This document shows, in pieces, positions 39,693 through 56,956 of a DNA stretch of 64,000 bases. The translations under genes were made by a program, and so were the position numbers. Under the pieces are notes generated by a model. It saw only the letters and a list, made by a program, of their open reading frames with translations. It made no database searches and was not told the DNA's origin. Location of the stretch: the NCBI GenBank assembly GCA_016748015.1, contig JAAOMT010000134.1, positions 673,732-737,731 on the forward strand, given 5' to 3'. How positions within the stretch are numbered: position 1 is the stretch's first letter; the number at the start of each line of letters is the position of its first letter. This DNA is from Geosiphon pyriformis. Taxonomy: Eukaryota; Glomeromycota; Glomeromycetes; Archaeosporales; Geosiphonaceae.

Positions 39693-39879
39693 ATTTTTAT
39701 TTGAAGTCTCAGAAGAGACGAAGAGCTCGTCGTCACGATAGTTGGATGCGTGTCATATTTAGCGTTAGTGGTCGAAAGATCAAAGATCTACAACAATAAA
39801 AGATGATCTTTTGATAAACTATTTGTATACAAATTGGATCCTTGACAACAAAATCATTCATCTCTCTCGAACTGCTAAT
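39693..39879. promoter_or_regulatory. Shared divergent promoter, DUF4442 / SNU114
   Basis: Only 187 bp separate the two ATG codons, so both promoters and 5' UTRs must lie here or inside the genes. The spacing is what supports this. I see no convincing TATA box or factor site. Confidence 0.5.
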
Positions 39880-44534
<4,655 letters not shown>

Positions 44535-45005
44535 TACAAATTCATCCTATCGGCGATAGATAAAATTGGTTAATATGCAGTATGGTTTTGGGAAAATGTT
44601 TTGATATTTCGAACTTTTTTGAGGATCGCCAGTGTTTTGTTAATCCTTTAGTTCTGTATCACATTGAGCAATATAATAATTTCCCGAAGGGAAATCTTAT
44701 TTATATTTGGCCTTTACCACGTCCTATCTACCACGTTGCCCAATCGATGATGATAATCCTCCATTGTTTTTGTCACGTGGTTTTATTGATGCGCGTGTTT
44801 CAATTTGGGAAGATGAACCAATAAAGTGACAACACGACAATTGCAGGTCCACATGGCAAGCCAAAATAAAAAGGGATCAAAAGCCTTCGAAATTATCCTT
44901 CAATTTTAAAACTTTTTTTTTGACCTTTGAACCCTTGTTCTCGCACTGGCGGTTTATAATATCTGATAAGTTAGTAACAATTCTAGTATTGTCGCCTCCA
45001 TCACT
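44535..45005. other. SNU114-calnexin gap with a frameshifted ORF fragment
   Basis: Contains the calnexin promoter, including a CACGTG palindrome near 44773. A plus-strand frame from 44582 reads FFEDRQCFVNPLVLYHIEQY and continues convincingly only after a shift of one base near 44683, as AFTTSYLPRCPIDDDNPPLF through to a TGA at 44827. I do not recognise the family. It is probably a decayed gene fragment, or a coding exon with a single-base T-run error. Confidence 0.35.
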
Positions 45006-47444
45006 ATGAAGTGTCGCCCTCGTTTTCTCGCTTTCCTTATTGCTGCCGCACTTTCCTTGGCAGTAGCCGAAAAAGATAAAAAAACAACTCCCATAGAGCC
45101 AAAACCCGAGTTCAAGGTAAGACGGCGTATTTTCCAACGAAGGCTTGGAAAAACTTTTGACATAAAGAAGAAAGGAGCTTTTTGCCTTTTATCGGTTTAA
45201 ATAGCTGGAAAGCAACGAATTCTGTTTCAGCAAGTCCCAACTTTACCGACAACACGTTTCGAAGATCTTTAAATATATATTTCTTATTTCTCTATTAGTA
45301 ACTTTTTAAAAACATTTTCATAGGCAACAACCATCAAAGCACCTTTCTTGGAACAGTTCACTTCGGACTGGACAAAACGTTGGTCACCGAGTGAAGCTAC
45401 GAAAGAAACAAAAGACCGTGAAGAGATATTTAGTTATATTGGGAAGTGGGAGGTCGAAGAACCGAGCGTATTCCCAGGCATAAAAGGTGATACCGGCCTC
45501 GTGGTAAAAACCGCAGCGGCACATCACGCGATATCTGCACCTTTTGCCAATCCATTGGATAATACGGATAAAACGCTAGTTATTCAGTGCGTAAAAACCA
45601 TTTTTGGTTAACCTCGATCCTTCGGAAAATCTAATCCAATTTGATTGTTTTTATAATTTTCAGATATGAAGTTAAACTTCAAAATGGGCTAGAATGCGGT
45701 GGTGCTTATTTAAAATTATTAACGGAATCCGAGAAGGGTATTCAGGCCGAAGAATTTTCCGATAAAACACCATATACAATTATGTTTGGGCCGGATCGAT
45801 GTGGCGCCACCAATAAAGTGCACTTTATTTTCCGACACAAAAATCCAAAGACAGGCGTATATGAGGAGAAGCATATGAACTCGGCGCCGCCTGTAAAAGT
45901 ATCAAAACTTAGTACTTTATACACGCTTATCATAAGGTCAGCCAGCGAAAATATTTCCTATGATAATTTTAGACAGAGTTTAAAAGACGGATTTTCCTTT
46001 TTTTCAGACCGGACAACACCTTCGATCTTCGTATCAATAATGAGAGCTCGAAGACTGGGAGTCTTTTAGAAGACTTTACCCCATCTGTTAACCCAGTGGC
46101 TGAGATCGAGGATCCTGAAGGTACTATCCACTTCAACTAAATTATTTGTTTGGAAAAATCTAATAAATATATGTTTGAAATTAGATAAAAAACCCAAAGA
46201 TTGGGTGGACGATCCAAAGATTCCGGATCCAAGTAAGCTTTAAGAGAATTTGATAGCCTTTCTTTGAAGTCGTTTTTATTGAAATGATTATTTGCCTAAT
46301 AGACGCTAAAAAGCCAGATGATTGGGACGAAGATGCTCCATTTGAGATTCCAGATGAAGATGCAGTTAAACCTGATGATTGGTTAGAAGATGAACCAGAA
46401 ACTGTCCCTGACCCAGATGCCGAAAAACCTGAAGATTGGGATGACGAGGAGGATGGTGATTGGATTCCTGAATCGATTCCTAATCCCAAATGTGAAACTA
46501 TATCCGGCTGTGGCCCTTGGAAACGTCCAACAAAACGTAATCCTGCTTACAAAGGCAAATGGTATTCACCGCAAATCGATAATCCGGCCTACAAAGGCCC
46601 ATGGGCTGCTCGAAAGATCCCCAATCCCGATTTCTTTGAGGATAAATATCCTGCCAATTTTGAGAAAATTGTAAATATAACTTAAATATTCACCCTCATC
46701 TGCTCTTGAGGTTTCATTTGTTTACGTATAAATTCAAATTCAATAGGCTGGAATTGGTTTCGAACTTTGGACGATGCAAAATGATATTCTATTCGACAAT
46801 ATTTATATTGGACACTCTGCGGAAGATGCAAAAAAATTATCTGATGAGACTTGGGATGTTAAATACAAAATCGAGAAAGCAGCTGAGGATTCGGAAAAAC
46901 CTGAGGATGATGATGACGATGACGATGTAATTATTATTTCGTCTTCTGCCAAAAATTAACCAAATGAGGAATTTACCTATTTATTTTTTCTTTGAAGTCT
47001 CCACCTGTTTTCTGGGAAGATCCCATCAAATTTGCGCAATACCATTTTACTCGATTCTTGGCTCGTTTGGTCGAAAGTCCTATCGATGCCGTCAGAGCAT
47101 ATCCGGAAACTGCTGGCGCATTGGGCGCGATTGCCGTTCTTTTCTTCTTATTAGTCGCAATTTTGTTGAATTTACTGACATCGGTCAAAAAGGTATGTCC
47201 AATTTATTCTGTCTTTAATTTAGTTGCTTTGGCTTATTCTCTCGAAAATTAATGATTAAAATCATGTTTATCCTCACAGCCCGTTGCTCCACACAAGAAA
47301 ACCGATGAACCCACTCCAGATGATGCAGATGGTGATGTCGCAGAATCCAGCACAACTAAGGATGAAGGAAATGATGGCGATAATGAAGAAGATGAAACAA
47401 AGAGCAACGCCAAAAAACGGTCAAAAACTCGACAAGACCAGTAA
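45006..47444 (+). CDS. Calnexin, ER lectin chaperone
   Basis: A membrane-bound chaperone that binds monoglucosylated glycoproteins in the ER. Model: join(45006-45116, 45324-45586, 45664-45936, 46008-46120, 46185-46232, 46303-46670, 46747-46926, 46998-47192, 47280-47444), 571 aa, in frame throughout. The signal peptide (residues 1-21) is [15 protein letters not shown]. The lectin domain includes [10 protein letters not shown] and [13 protein letters not shown]. The P-domain has both motif types: [36 protein letters not shown], then NPAYKGKW and NPAYKGPW. A membrane helix lies at about 491-512 ([20 protein letters not shown]), followed by an acidic cytosolic tail ending in basic [10 protein letters not shown]. 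One P-domain exon is only 48 nt. Confidence 0.96.
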
Positions 47445-50088
47445 TCAAACAAATCGAAGACAATCATCATCATTACCAATATTACCGCAACTCCATTAGT
47501 TCCAAAGACTTTCTCGATTATATATGGGAATTTTGAGATATTTAATCTAGTATTTGATGCTGGTATAAAAAACCTAAATGGTTCTTGGCGAATTATAGTT
47601 ACAACAGATTCACACGCTAGTCGATGTGCTTACTTTTTTTGGTTTCAAGAGGTTACGATTGAAAAAAAGCATAATGTAGCTAGCCTTAAATCCTTTTTAT
47701 TTTTTTAATAGATTTTTGGACAACTTGTTTTTTGGAAAGGGCTGAAATGAAACCGATGTTTCAATAATTTTTACCAAAAATTTTTGCAGGGACCAAAAAA
47801 GAAAATCACTGCTTAAAGTATCAAAAAACATTGATACAACAATAAAATGAATTCTGCAAAATTATTTTATTTGTTGTAATTTGTTAATCTGCTTTTGATT
47901 TGTTTTTAAACTTGGAAATAAATTTCAGGTTATTTTATTAATATTGTTTAAGTCTGAATTGTAACAATGTAATAAACCAAAATATCAATTACAATTAAAA
48001 TATTTAACAAATTTAAAAAATAAAAAATAATTTTTGGGTTTTTGGGTTTTTCACTTATGCATATTAAGTTTTGTGAAAAAATATATCAATTCAAAACAGT
48101 TTACAAAATGCTTTATTAGTATTAAAAAAAATTCACCATTGTTTCCTCATTCAGTTAAAGACTTACTACAAAATAGGACAGCATCTAAATTCAGTCATAA
48201 ATTTATAGAACTTTCGAAATTTAATTTAGGATCCTGCAATAAAAACACAAATTTTAATGGTAAATTGGGAATACCTAAAATTTAGAGTTAATTCTTGTAT
48301 AACAACAACTATAAAAAATAAAGTTTTGATTATGTTCTTTTGTTGCAGAAATTATTTCGAAAAATTTATTGACAACATTATAATGCTCAATATTGTTGGA
48401 ATTACTATGAAGGGAGTGAAGAGACATAGATAGTTTGTATAATCCTACTTATATTGCAAATAAATTCAATAAATTCCTTAGCTAGTTTCGCTCCAGATGC
48501 TGTTGCTAAATCTTCCCGTCTTGTATTTCCAAAAAGAGTTACGCAAACTTGAATTTACAGACAACATTATTGAGGCAACAAAAATACCTCACATCACTTA
48601 GGAATCGAAGAAATGTGACGCGAAATTTGCGAAGCTAAATGATTAATTTGTCCTAATCATTTCTCTTTCAAATAAGACTTCAAAATTGTGATATCTACTC
48701 TCAGCATTAATCATTATGAGCCAAATTCTGAAAATGGTATAACCCTACTTATTCTTGGTACTGTACTGATTATGCGAAAAATAAAAATGAAATAAATGAC
48801 TGCGTCCATTTCTCAATAAAGAAAATTTCAGAGCGCGCAAGAGGATTAGTTATCTGAATCCAAGATGCAATATAAAATAGGTTCACATTTCTACTAAAAA
48901 ATAAAGATGGTCATCCTGATGTTAATCCGCTTAATCAATTCTTAGATTATTACAAAATTACCTCAAGTTATTTGGGAAAAATAGGTGCTTATCAAACCTC
49001 TAGAATACATGGAGGATCGAAAATGATTCTCGTCGCCAGACTCTTCGAGATTTAGCAACCAGACTAAGAAAGGTCGTGAATCTTCAGTACAGCATTAAGG
49101 TATAATGAAGCTCAGATTGCAAGAAATAGATTCGATGTTAGCTACACCTAATGGAAGATGTGAAGCATTGAGGTCCAGAAATAATGTCTATTTCCTAAAT
49201 TTTTCAATGTTAATCCATTTTCAGATTCACGTGGATGTCTGTTAGATTTTTTATGTTAATTAAATTTAATTATTCAATAAATTTAACCAAATCTGAGTAA
49301 ATATTAAATTTAGCTTTTTATAGTTTTTCAAGTGAAACTAGCTTTGCATGACAATATATTTTCCATTTCACATAATATTATAGGAAGGACTTGATAATAA
49401 AATTAGGTTGATAGTTTGATCAAACTATTATTTATGATATATTTTTGAATATCATGCCAAATGAAGCCGTCATCACCAGGTGCAGACCTACAACAAAGAA
49501 TATCCCAGAACCATACTAGCAGTCAAGGATAAATTCATGTATCTTATTCACCACAGGGCCCGGGACCATACCTCCAGCTAAATTCGGTTGGTGTAGAGAA
49601 GGACGCTCACAGTACGCCGTCCACCATACGCTAGATCTGCAAACTGTGGCCACGAAGAGCTTCCGTTCTTCTAGTGGCATAACTTCTCGTGATAATCACA
49701 TTCTTCGATCACGTGTAATGTGAAAAATATATTGGGTGTAGGGTATCTGATATGAACTAACACCAATAGCGAATATGCTATCGTTGATTAGGAAATATAT
49801 ATATTGGGCTATTACACAAACTAATATTAACAATAAAAACTAACAGACTAAAATGAGAAAATGAAGTATGCTTTTCGTGTTCAACACCTATTTACTAAAT
49901 AACGGAAAGATTATATAACAAATGAAGAATGAGAGACCGTAGGTCATAAACGTAAGGAAGGCACGAGTAAACAAAAGGCCAACTCAATTAAAATATTTAA
50001 AAGGGTTCTAAATATAAGGATATAAGAAAATATATACAATGAAAGCAGCAGGTATAATCCAACATTAAAAAGTTCAAAACTGTTTCGT
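47445..50088. other. 2.6-kb gap of unidentified degenerate sequence
   Basis: The calnexin 3' region runs to about 47.9 kb. A plus ORF at 48034-48285 (83 codons) has plausible composition but no recognised family. 48.3-49.2 kb and 49.44-49.72 kb have near-island GC and scattered coding-like fragments in several frames with many stops, so they look like old gene or element debris. No repeat within this window matches them. Confidence 0.45.
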
Positions 50089-52327
50089 TTAAATCCAAGA
50101 AGATTCGTAAATATTTTTCTGTGCAATAGTTAACTCTGGTTTGGTTGGATTTGAAAAGCTTTTTGGTGGAACCTCAATGACAGAGGTTATTTCAGGGAGA
50201 TAGAGGGATTCATATTCACGAAGGTTAGCCTCTGCCACTAGCCGGGATTTGCGCAAAACGTTCACCTCAAAACTAAGATTATTCTCAAAAGTGGAGTCAG
50301 TATCATCTGGAGGACACTCAGAATCTTCCTCCTCTTCATAATCATCATAGATTTGTTCCGGCTGGTATACTTGGGATCCTCCCTCATCGACATCTAATTT
50401 TACAGTTTCTGCTCGGCCAAATTCTTTTTGAAGATTTTGGACAAACATCAAAAATTTTTCCTCCGCTTCTCGAGCTGCATTGAGTTTTGCTTGAATAGAA
50501 GCCTTTTTTATTTCCTCCTTGGCTGCCAACTTTTTTGCAGCGGAAGCTGCATTTTTTGCTTCCAATTCAGCGATCTTTGCTTTAACTGTATTGGGTGTTT
50601 CTTTTACAAGGTAAGTTTTATCTTTGTTTTCAAGTATTTGGCCTGGAAATATTTCAGCCGCCTCGGGTTCCCTTTTCTCGGCGGATGCGGGAGCTGGTTT
50701 TCCTTTGACGAGAATGGTTTTATTCTCGATAATGGCTTTTTTTGGTACCAAGGGGGGTGACAGTAATTGAGTTATTGTTTGGTGTTCTTGTTCATCTTCT
50801 TGAGAAGACTGCAATACTTCAGCAATTGGAGATAGTGCAATACGGAAAGGTGCTATTGACATTATCTCATTAGTGGGACTATTTGACTCGGGAACTTCAT
50901 CCAGAGCAAGCGAAGACACTGGACTGTCCACCAAAGCCATTCTTTCGTCATCGAGAAATGACGAACTAACGCTTTGGTTGCTGCTGTTCGAAATTCCGGC
51001 ATCAATTTTCGGAGCGGCAGTTTCACGGAATTTCAGCTTTTCATTATAGATCGCTACATCACCACCACCCGGAGTATATTGAATATTGTCGAGCGAACCG
51101 ACGCGTGCCTTTACATTCTTAAATGTAATTTTGTCCGAAAAAATTTGAATATTACCCCCCTGTGGGACGTAGTTAATATTTTCCAAAGATCCGATTCGAG
51201 ACTGAACCGATGAGAAATTAGGCTTTTTAGAGAAAACTTTGACCTCCCCGCCTTTAGGGGGCAGTGTATCGAGTGAGCCTTCTTTAGACGCTAAAGATAA
51301 GCACAAGAAAAACTCGTTAAGACAAAATTACTACTATTAAAGACTAATTATTTATTATAATCTCCACCTTTTGGGGTGTGCTTGATATTATCTAATGATC
51401 CAACACGTGACTTGACTTTCGAGAAATCTGGTTTGGCTGAAAAGATCTTTTTTTCACCACCAACTTTAGGTGTGTATTTAATATTATCCAAAGATCCGAT
51501 ACGGGGTCTTACATGGGAAACATCAATTTTTTGATCAGCTGGTATGTGAGGTAATTTAACTGATGCGGAAGTCGAGATTAAATCTGGCTGAGATGCACGT
51601 CGTTTTGAGGGTTTTTGAGTTTCAGTACTTGATTGAACTGATCTATTGATCCGCGACGGAGTACTTTTTGTTGATCGATTTGATTTTAGTGTAGACAGTT
51701 TGGCTTGTGTGGATCCTACATTTGCGGTTGCTACCAGTGTTCCTTTAGAGGTGGGTGGAAGAACAGGGTTAGAAGCCTTTGGAATGGTTGAAGATTTTTT
51801 CAGGATAGTTGACGGAATAGGTTTTGTAGGAGTCCAAAGGTTCTTCAGAGTATTTAAGTTGTGACCAGTTTTTATAGGTGTTAAAGGAGTTTTTAAAGTG
51901 TTTGAAACGGACTTAGAAGGGCTTGAAGCATTCTTTCCAGGTGTTTTTGTGGGAGTAACAGTATTATTACTATTACCGGGTGACGTATTTGGGGTTGTTG
52001 GCAGGGAGTTGACTGGTGTCTGAATACCTTTTTTTCCACTACCTAAAGAATTTTAACAGTGTAAAATAGAAGAAACCGTGACTTCCTTCTTCATGATAAC
52101 GCTTGCCAAAAAATTTTATTACCATTCAATGTAACTTGTGTAGGCTTAGTAGCAGTATTTGCCGTCACGTTATTTAACGCCGATAATATTTGGGTTTTAT
52201 CTTCAAAGATAGTGTTATTCTTTGCAACAGTAGTTCTTGGAACAGATTTCATCGAACTAACAGTATTGGGGCCACCACCACTAACTTTCAATGCGACCAC
52301 ATTTGCTTTTTGTTGCAAAGTTGTCAT
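50089..52327 (-). CDS. Tau/MAP2/MAP4-type microtubule-binding repeat protein
   Basis: Likely binds and stabilises microtubules. Model: complement join(50089-51290, 51368-52042, 52123-52327), 693 aa, three exons in frame. Residues 1-245 are disordered, basic and Ser/Thr/Pro-rich. Tau-type repeats follow at 246-277, 278-293 (truncated by the intron junction), 294-321, 322-352 and 353-383. Each carries a GSLDNI-type core and most a P-x-G-G turn, for example VKARVGSLDNIQYTPGGGD and VQSRIGSLENINYVPQGG. The last repeat ends KLKFRETAAPKIDAG, very like tau's final repeat. The carboxy half has an Ala/Lys-rich coiled coil (KIAELEAKNAASAAKKLAAK) and an acidic stretch. The family is best known from animals; a fungal member is notable. 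A different donor near 51367 could add residues to the short second repeat. Confidence 0.88.
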
Positions 52328-53152
52328 ATTTCTCACGAACGCGTTCACAATAGACCTTACAAAGTAATATATTTTTGCGAGCTAGGTTCTGGTACGGTTT
52401 ATCGAAAGCAGGACTAGGTTATCGTCAAAAAATAAAATAAAATAACGAATCAAAATTATTTTTAAAGGTTTAGGCGTTTAAACTTGACTTTGGATAGTTA
52501 GTAAGTGTGCAAATAAAAAAACATAGGAATTTACTGAACACTAAAAGGGGTGTTTGAAAAATAAACTTAGGGACCAGAGGTTTTACACCGGTTTTTATCT
52601 GGAAACTTTTTGTTTATGAACTAGAAAACAAAGGGACTCAAAATATTTGTAAATAATCCCTATCTCTCACACAGTAGTAGCCTAGCTTCCTTAGAGAAAA
52701 AGAAAAGAATTAAGGTCAAAAAAATAATGTAAGCTTTAAAAAACGGGGTGAGCCAAATGAGAACTGTGTAAAAGATAAAAATTAAAGCGCGTTACACTGC
52801 TCAGTGAACTTTTTTGCAAGAAAAAGTTTTGTGACGCTGTCAAAAACGATAGATACAAATACGAACGTTTTGCAATGTCCATGTGGGGAACTGTGCGTAC
52901 ATTATCCTCAGCAACTGTACGATGATGTATGGTTGACTGGTTTATTAATTTGTGTCACACAATAATTCCAAGTTTCGCGGTGCGTAACAAACAATCATTG
53001 AGTAACCCAAAAAGCACTTTTAAAAAAGTCCTTTTAGGTCAAGATCCAAAATTCTAATATTATTTGATACTTTGATTTTTCTATGTAGATTTACAAAAAT
53101 TTTTCTAAAATAAGATTTTGGAGCCAATTATAATCGAAATTCTGTTAACTGG
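52328..53152. other. Promoter region of the tau-like gene and MscS 3' region
   Basis: About 825 bp between two minus-strand genes with ordinary island composition. No coding frame, repeat or clear regulatory site is visible. Confidence 0.45.
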
Positions 53153-55006
53153 TTATTGGATTTTTTCAGGGTATTCCGGTGTAATCTCGTGCAATATTGG
53201 ATCACCCATTCTTGCTATTAACCTCGTCATATTATCATCTCCTGAACGTGTCGGAACTTTTTCCATTCTAGCATGAGGAAGATAGGCTGGGAAGTTGACA
53301 ACGAGATAATTGATCTGATAAAGATTTTAAAATGTGAATTTCATTTTAGCGAATGGGTGCAATAGGTTTTTTGGGTTGATTTGAAAACTTACTAATTTTT
53401 CCCGCATTAAAACTTTAAGTTTATTTCCATCTTTCAAATTATTTGCCTATAGAAAATGAAACTTTATTAGACAAAAAAAAATTATTTTTTTCTTGGACAT
53501 AAATTCATTGGATATTCTTTACCGTCATTTTTGCCCGAAGTTGCAATGCATTTTCCTTTGCTTCAAAAATCTTTAAAAGATTGCGTGATTTATGAGTATA
53601 CTTATTTGTGCTAGGAAAATTTTTGCTTTAAACCACTTACATCAAGGCTTGCGTTTCTGTGGTCCCATTGTTCTGATTTTTGCAAATCTTCCATAAACTG
53701 TTTTCGCAAATCTTCTAGAGGGATGCCATAATCAACGTAAATGTCAAAGCTAGCAGTTATGGCGCCTCCATTACGCGTTAAATTTTCGAAGGTTCCTCCG
53801 ATTACACGAGATAAGGGAATAATCATGTTTCTTTCGTCAGATGTTTTTAATACAATGTATTGTGCCTGGATTTCCTCTAATTTCAAAGACCAAATGAAAA
53901 ATTAGATTAATCTCTTTCAATGAAACATCAAAGAATATAGAAACTTACGAACAGTTCCTTGCTCCCCATCAAACTTAACAATATCCTCAAGCAACAAAGG
54001 TTGCGTCAATGCGATTTGTAATGATGCTACTAAATTCTATGTTGACATATATTCGGAAATTAATAAAGATGATTTTTCAAGTTAATGATTTTCAAGTTGA
54101 AATTATTTATACCTCCATAGATGGTTTCGTTGCTAGACCCAGAAACAAGGAGGCTACACTGGCACTTGCCAATAAAGCGGTACCAAACTCTTTAGCATTG
54201 GGGAACGTAAAAATAATTCCAGATACACCAAGAACAAATATTATTGCGTATAGGATTCTTGTCGTGACCACCAGTTGAGTAGAAAGTCTTTTGGATTGCA
54301 TATCAGCTGTTTCTTTACTGAAACCGTCGTCACGTGATAAAGCGTGGGAACCTGCTTTTACAGCATTGATAGCACACCATGTTGAAGCAGCAATTAAGAT
54401 TATTAAAAAAGCATGTTGGATCGGTTCCAAAATTGACGGATGTACGTTGGTAATGAATTGAAGGGTAAGAAGTATTGATCCCACGGGAAACAATATCAAA
54501 GTTGGTGCGTAACTTTGGGATGAAAAAAACCGAGGAAAGTTAAATTTCAATTCGTCATTGTTTATTAATTTCCAACAAAGCATAAATGGCCGCTTGAATT
54601 TTCTAACTTTTTTTGGTATGGATCAGTAACTTTCATGCATCCCAATAAAGAAAATGGTTTTCTAAGCTAACCCAAATTTCCTTAAAAGGCGGGGATGGTC
54701 GTTTTTTTTTTTGGATACTTACCACAAATCTACAATTTCGTTGTCAAATTGAAAGGCCGACATTTTCGCAAACCGTCTATCAAATAAAAATATATTGTAT
54801 TAATGACAGATCAGCCCAAGAGCTCTAATTCTCATAAAAACATACTTTAAGATTATATGAAGAATCGAGTGCACAATTATCGACCCAAAAGCGATACTTC
54901 CGATAATAAGTAACGGGAGTAAGTGATTATTCTTTCCAAAGGCCAAGGCTTTGACATCATAGCCTGTATCATCAGTACTACTTTCACTCATTGTGGTATT
55001 GGACAT
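53153..55006 (-). CDS. MscS-type mechanosensitive ion channel
   Basis: A small-conductance mechanosensitive channel family protein, probably in the plasma or ER membrane. Secure exons on the minus strand are 54846-55006, 54723-54776, 54113-54602, 53949-54036, 53641-53876, 53523-53570, 53393-53446 and 53153-53314. They encode an amino-terminal membrane helix (LLPLLIIGSIAFGSIIVHSI), further helices (YAPTLILFPVGSILLTLQF; ILYAIIFVLGVSGIIFTF), and the pore helix and beta domain (GTALLASASVASLFLGLA, then NLVASLQIALTQPLLLEDIV and FDGEQGTVQEIQAQYIVLKT). With a 9-nt exon at 54672-54680 the frame is open for 433 aa. However, the skipped segment contains coding-like LRKPFSLLGCMKVTDPYQKK in another frame, so the 54.6-54.7 kb part is doubtful: wrong splice choice, small indels or a damaged gene. 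It is head-to-head with the DUF7721-like gene. Confidence 0.82.
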
Positions 55007-55467
55007 TGCTTGAGACTCTTGTTAGCACCAGCGTTATAGGGTAAAAGCAAATTGTTTTTTCTTTTGAGATGAGGTCTAGAGCTTCTAAGACTCGGATAGG
55101 TAGGTAATAAATATATAAGGATCAAGAGGGCCAACACAGCAAAGGAATTTGAAACATATTCATTTTTCCCGAGACTCCTTTGTTTGCTTTATAGCTCTCG
55201 AACAATGATAAACATAATAACCGAGCGATAAGTGCAACTACTTCAGTTTCCTATTGTAGTCTTGTTGATGCCCTTGCACGTTTAAAAATGGTGTAGCCAT
55301 AGAAATTTCGATTGTACAGCGGTAGCAATTAAATTCATATAAATAGCCGCGATCACCCTTTTCTTTCTCACACCGCCTTTAGGTGCATATCAGTAACGAG
55401 AATTTTTTTTTTGTATAGCCCTTTCCTTTCTTTTCATACCTTCTCCACACTAAGAATTCTTGAAAAG
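55007..55467. promoter_or_regulatory. Divergent promoter region, MscS / DUF7721-like
   Basis: 461 bp between head-to-head start codons. A good TATA element (TATAAATA at 55338-55345) lies 123 bp upstream of the plus-strand ATG and is oriented for the DUF7721-like gene, followed by a pyrimidine-rich tract (about 55355-55380), a common fungal start-site context. Nothing clear is seen for the MscS side. Confidence 0.5.
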
Positions 55468-56681
55468 ATGAGTTTATTCCAAACCCTCGAAGGTCTTGCT
55501 GGTGCCGCCATAAAGGCAAAACTGGGTGGTGGTGGACAGCAAGAAGACTCTGGTTCTGAAGAAGAAGGTATCGTGTTTTATCGAGAATAAGAAATATGCA
55601 CTTGTTTATTCTTTACAAGCTCGGTGTTCTTGCGGAACTAAAACAAATTTTAGAAAACACCAAAAACATAATCGAGTAGGACCAATAACCCCTTTGTGTA
55701 GCGTTAAGATTAAATACAAAAAAAAAAAAGCCAAATTTTTTTGAATTTTTATTTGATGCATGTATTGATACATGCATCTTTCACTCTAATTTCATGTAGC
55801 CTCTCCGACTAGACCACCAGCAAAACAAGGTTGACCTTTAAATTTTTTTACATTATATTGGTAATTTAAAAACTATCAATACGAATTGACTGAGAACTTT
55901 AATTTACTCATACAGGAAATCGCCCTTCAAATCTTGATGTATCCGATGCACATAAAATTGCTGCTGAGGATTCGGGTCATGATCCAGGTATTCATTTGAT
56001 AAATAATTTTGAACTTTGTCTAGCATTTCCTCATCATTAATGATAGAAAATTGGTTTCATAGAAATCTTTGAGAATGCTCTGAGCAAGGCTAAAAGCAAG
56101 GTCTCACGCCGGGATGAGGAGGACGACGAGGAAGAGGAGGATGAAGAGAAATATGCTCAACTTCACAAAAAAGTATACAAGCAAAAAGCCAATGCTGAAG
56201 ATGGTTCGGACGAGGAGGTCAGCTATGAAATTATTTGAAATTCAAATTTATTCGCTTTGCACGCTGTATTGACAATTTCACTCACCTTATAATATACATG
56301 ACAGGAGACTCCCAGCTCATCTGGTCTCGGTAGTGCTGCTGCTATGCAAGCCTTTAAGATGTTAAAAGGTGGTAAGGGCGATGGTGAGGGTGGCAGTGGT
56401 CTCCAATCTCAACTTGTTGGAGTTGCTATGAGTGAAGCCGCGAAATTGTGGGAAGGCAAGTATCCTTATTAAAATCCTAGATGTTAAAAATTCAAGTTAA
56501 TATAATTTTTTGAACACATTTATTTTTGAAATTAGCACGTGGTGGAAAAGGTGGTGGTAGTAAGGAGGATGCCGTTACTCAAGCAGCTACCATGGCCATG
56601 AAAATGCTGATTGCGAAAAAGGGAGGTGAAGGTGGTGGTTTGTCTAGCTTAGCTTCTCAATTTCTCTCTAAAAGGGAGTAA
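55468..56681 (+). CDS. DUF7721-like (beta-flanking type) protein
   Basis: A small fungal protein of unknown function. Model: join(55468-55567, 55800-55829, 55916-55987, 56063-56217, 56305-56455, 56536-56681), 217 aa, in frame. One exon is 30 nt, and the intron after 56455 starts GCAAGT, a GC-AG intron; no GT donor in the right phase fits. The amino terminus MSLFQTLEGLAGAAIKAKLG is followed by an acidic stretch and then the part I recognise from the family: HKKVYKQ, then GSAAAMQAFKMLKGG, LVGVAMSEAAKLW, AVTQAATMAMKMLIA and a terminal SSLASQFLSK. Gly-rich linkers separate short amphipathic helices. Family assignment is from memory of this helix pattern; no biochemical role is claimed. Confidence 0.75.
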
Positions 56682-56956
56682 AAAGCTGTTATATTGACTT
56701 TGGTAAACTGCCATTTTATATTAAATACTAAATTTTGTAAAGGTTAAATCTTGGGCATTTGAAAGATCTCAAATTGTATATTTATAAAGTTTAAACCATA
56801 TTTCCACTTGTCCATTTCTTTTTATAATCATTTTCGCATCGTTTTATTCATATTTAATATGATTGTTGAAAGTATACCTAGATTCATTAGACTTTTTAAA
56901 AAAGGTGGTACAAAAAGTATTTTTCTAAAATGCTACCTCAAGCTTATCATTTGTGT

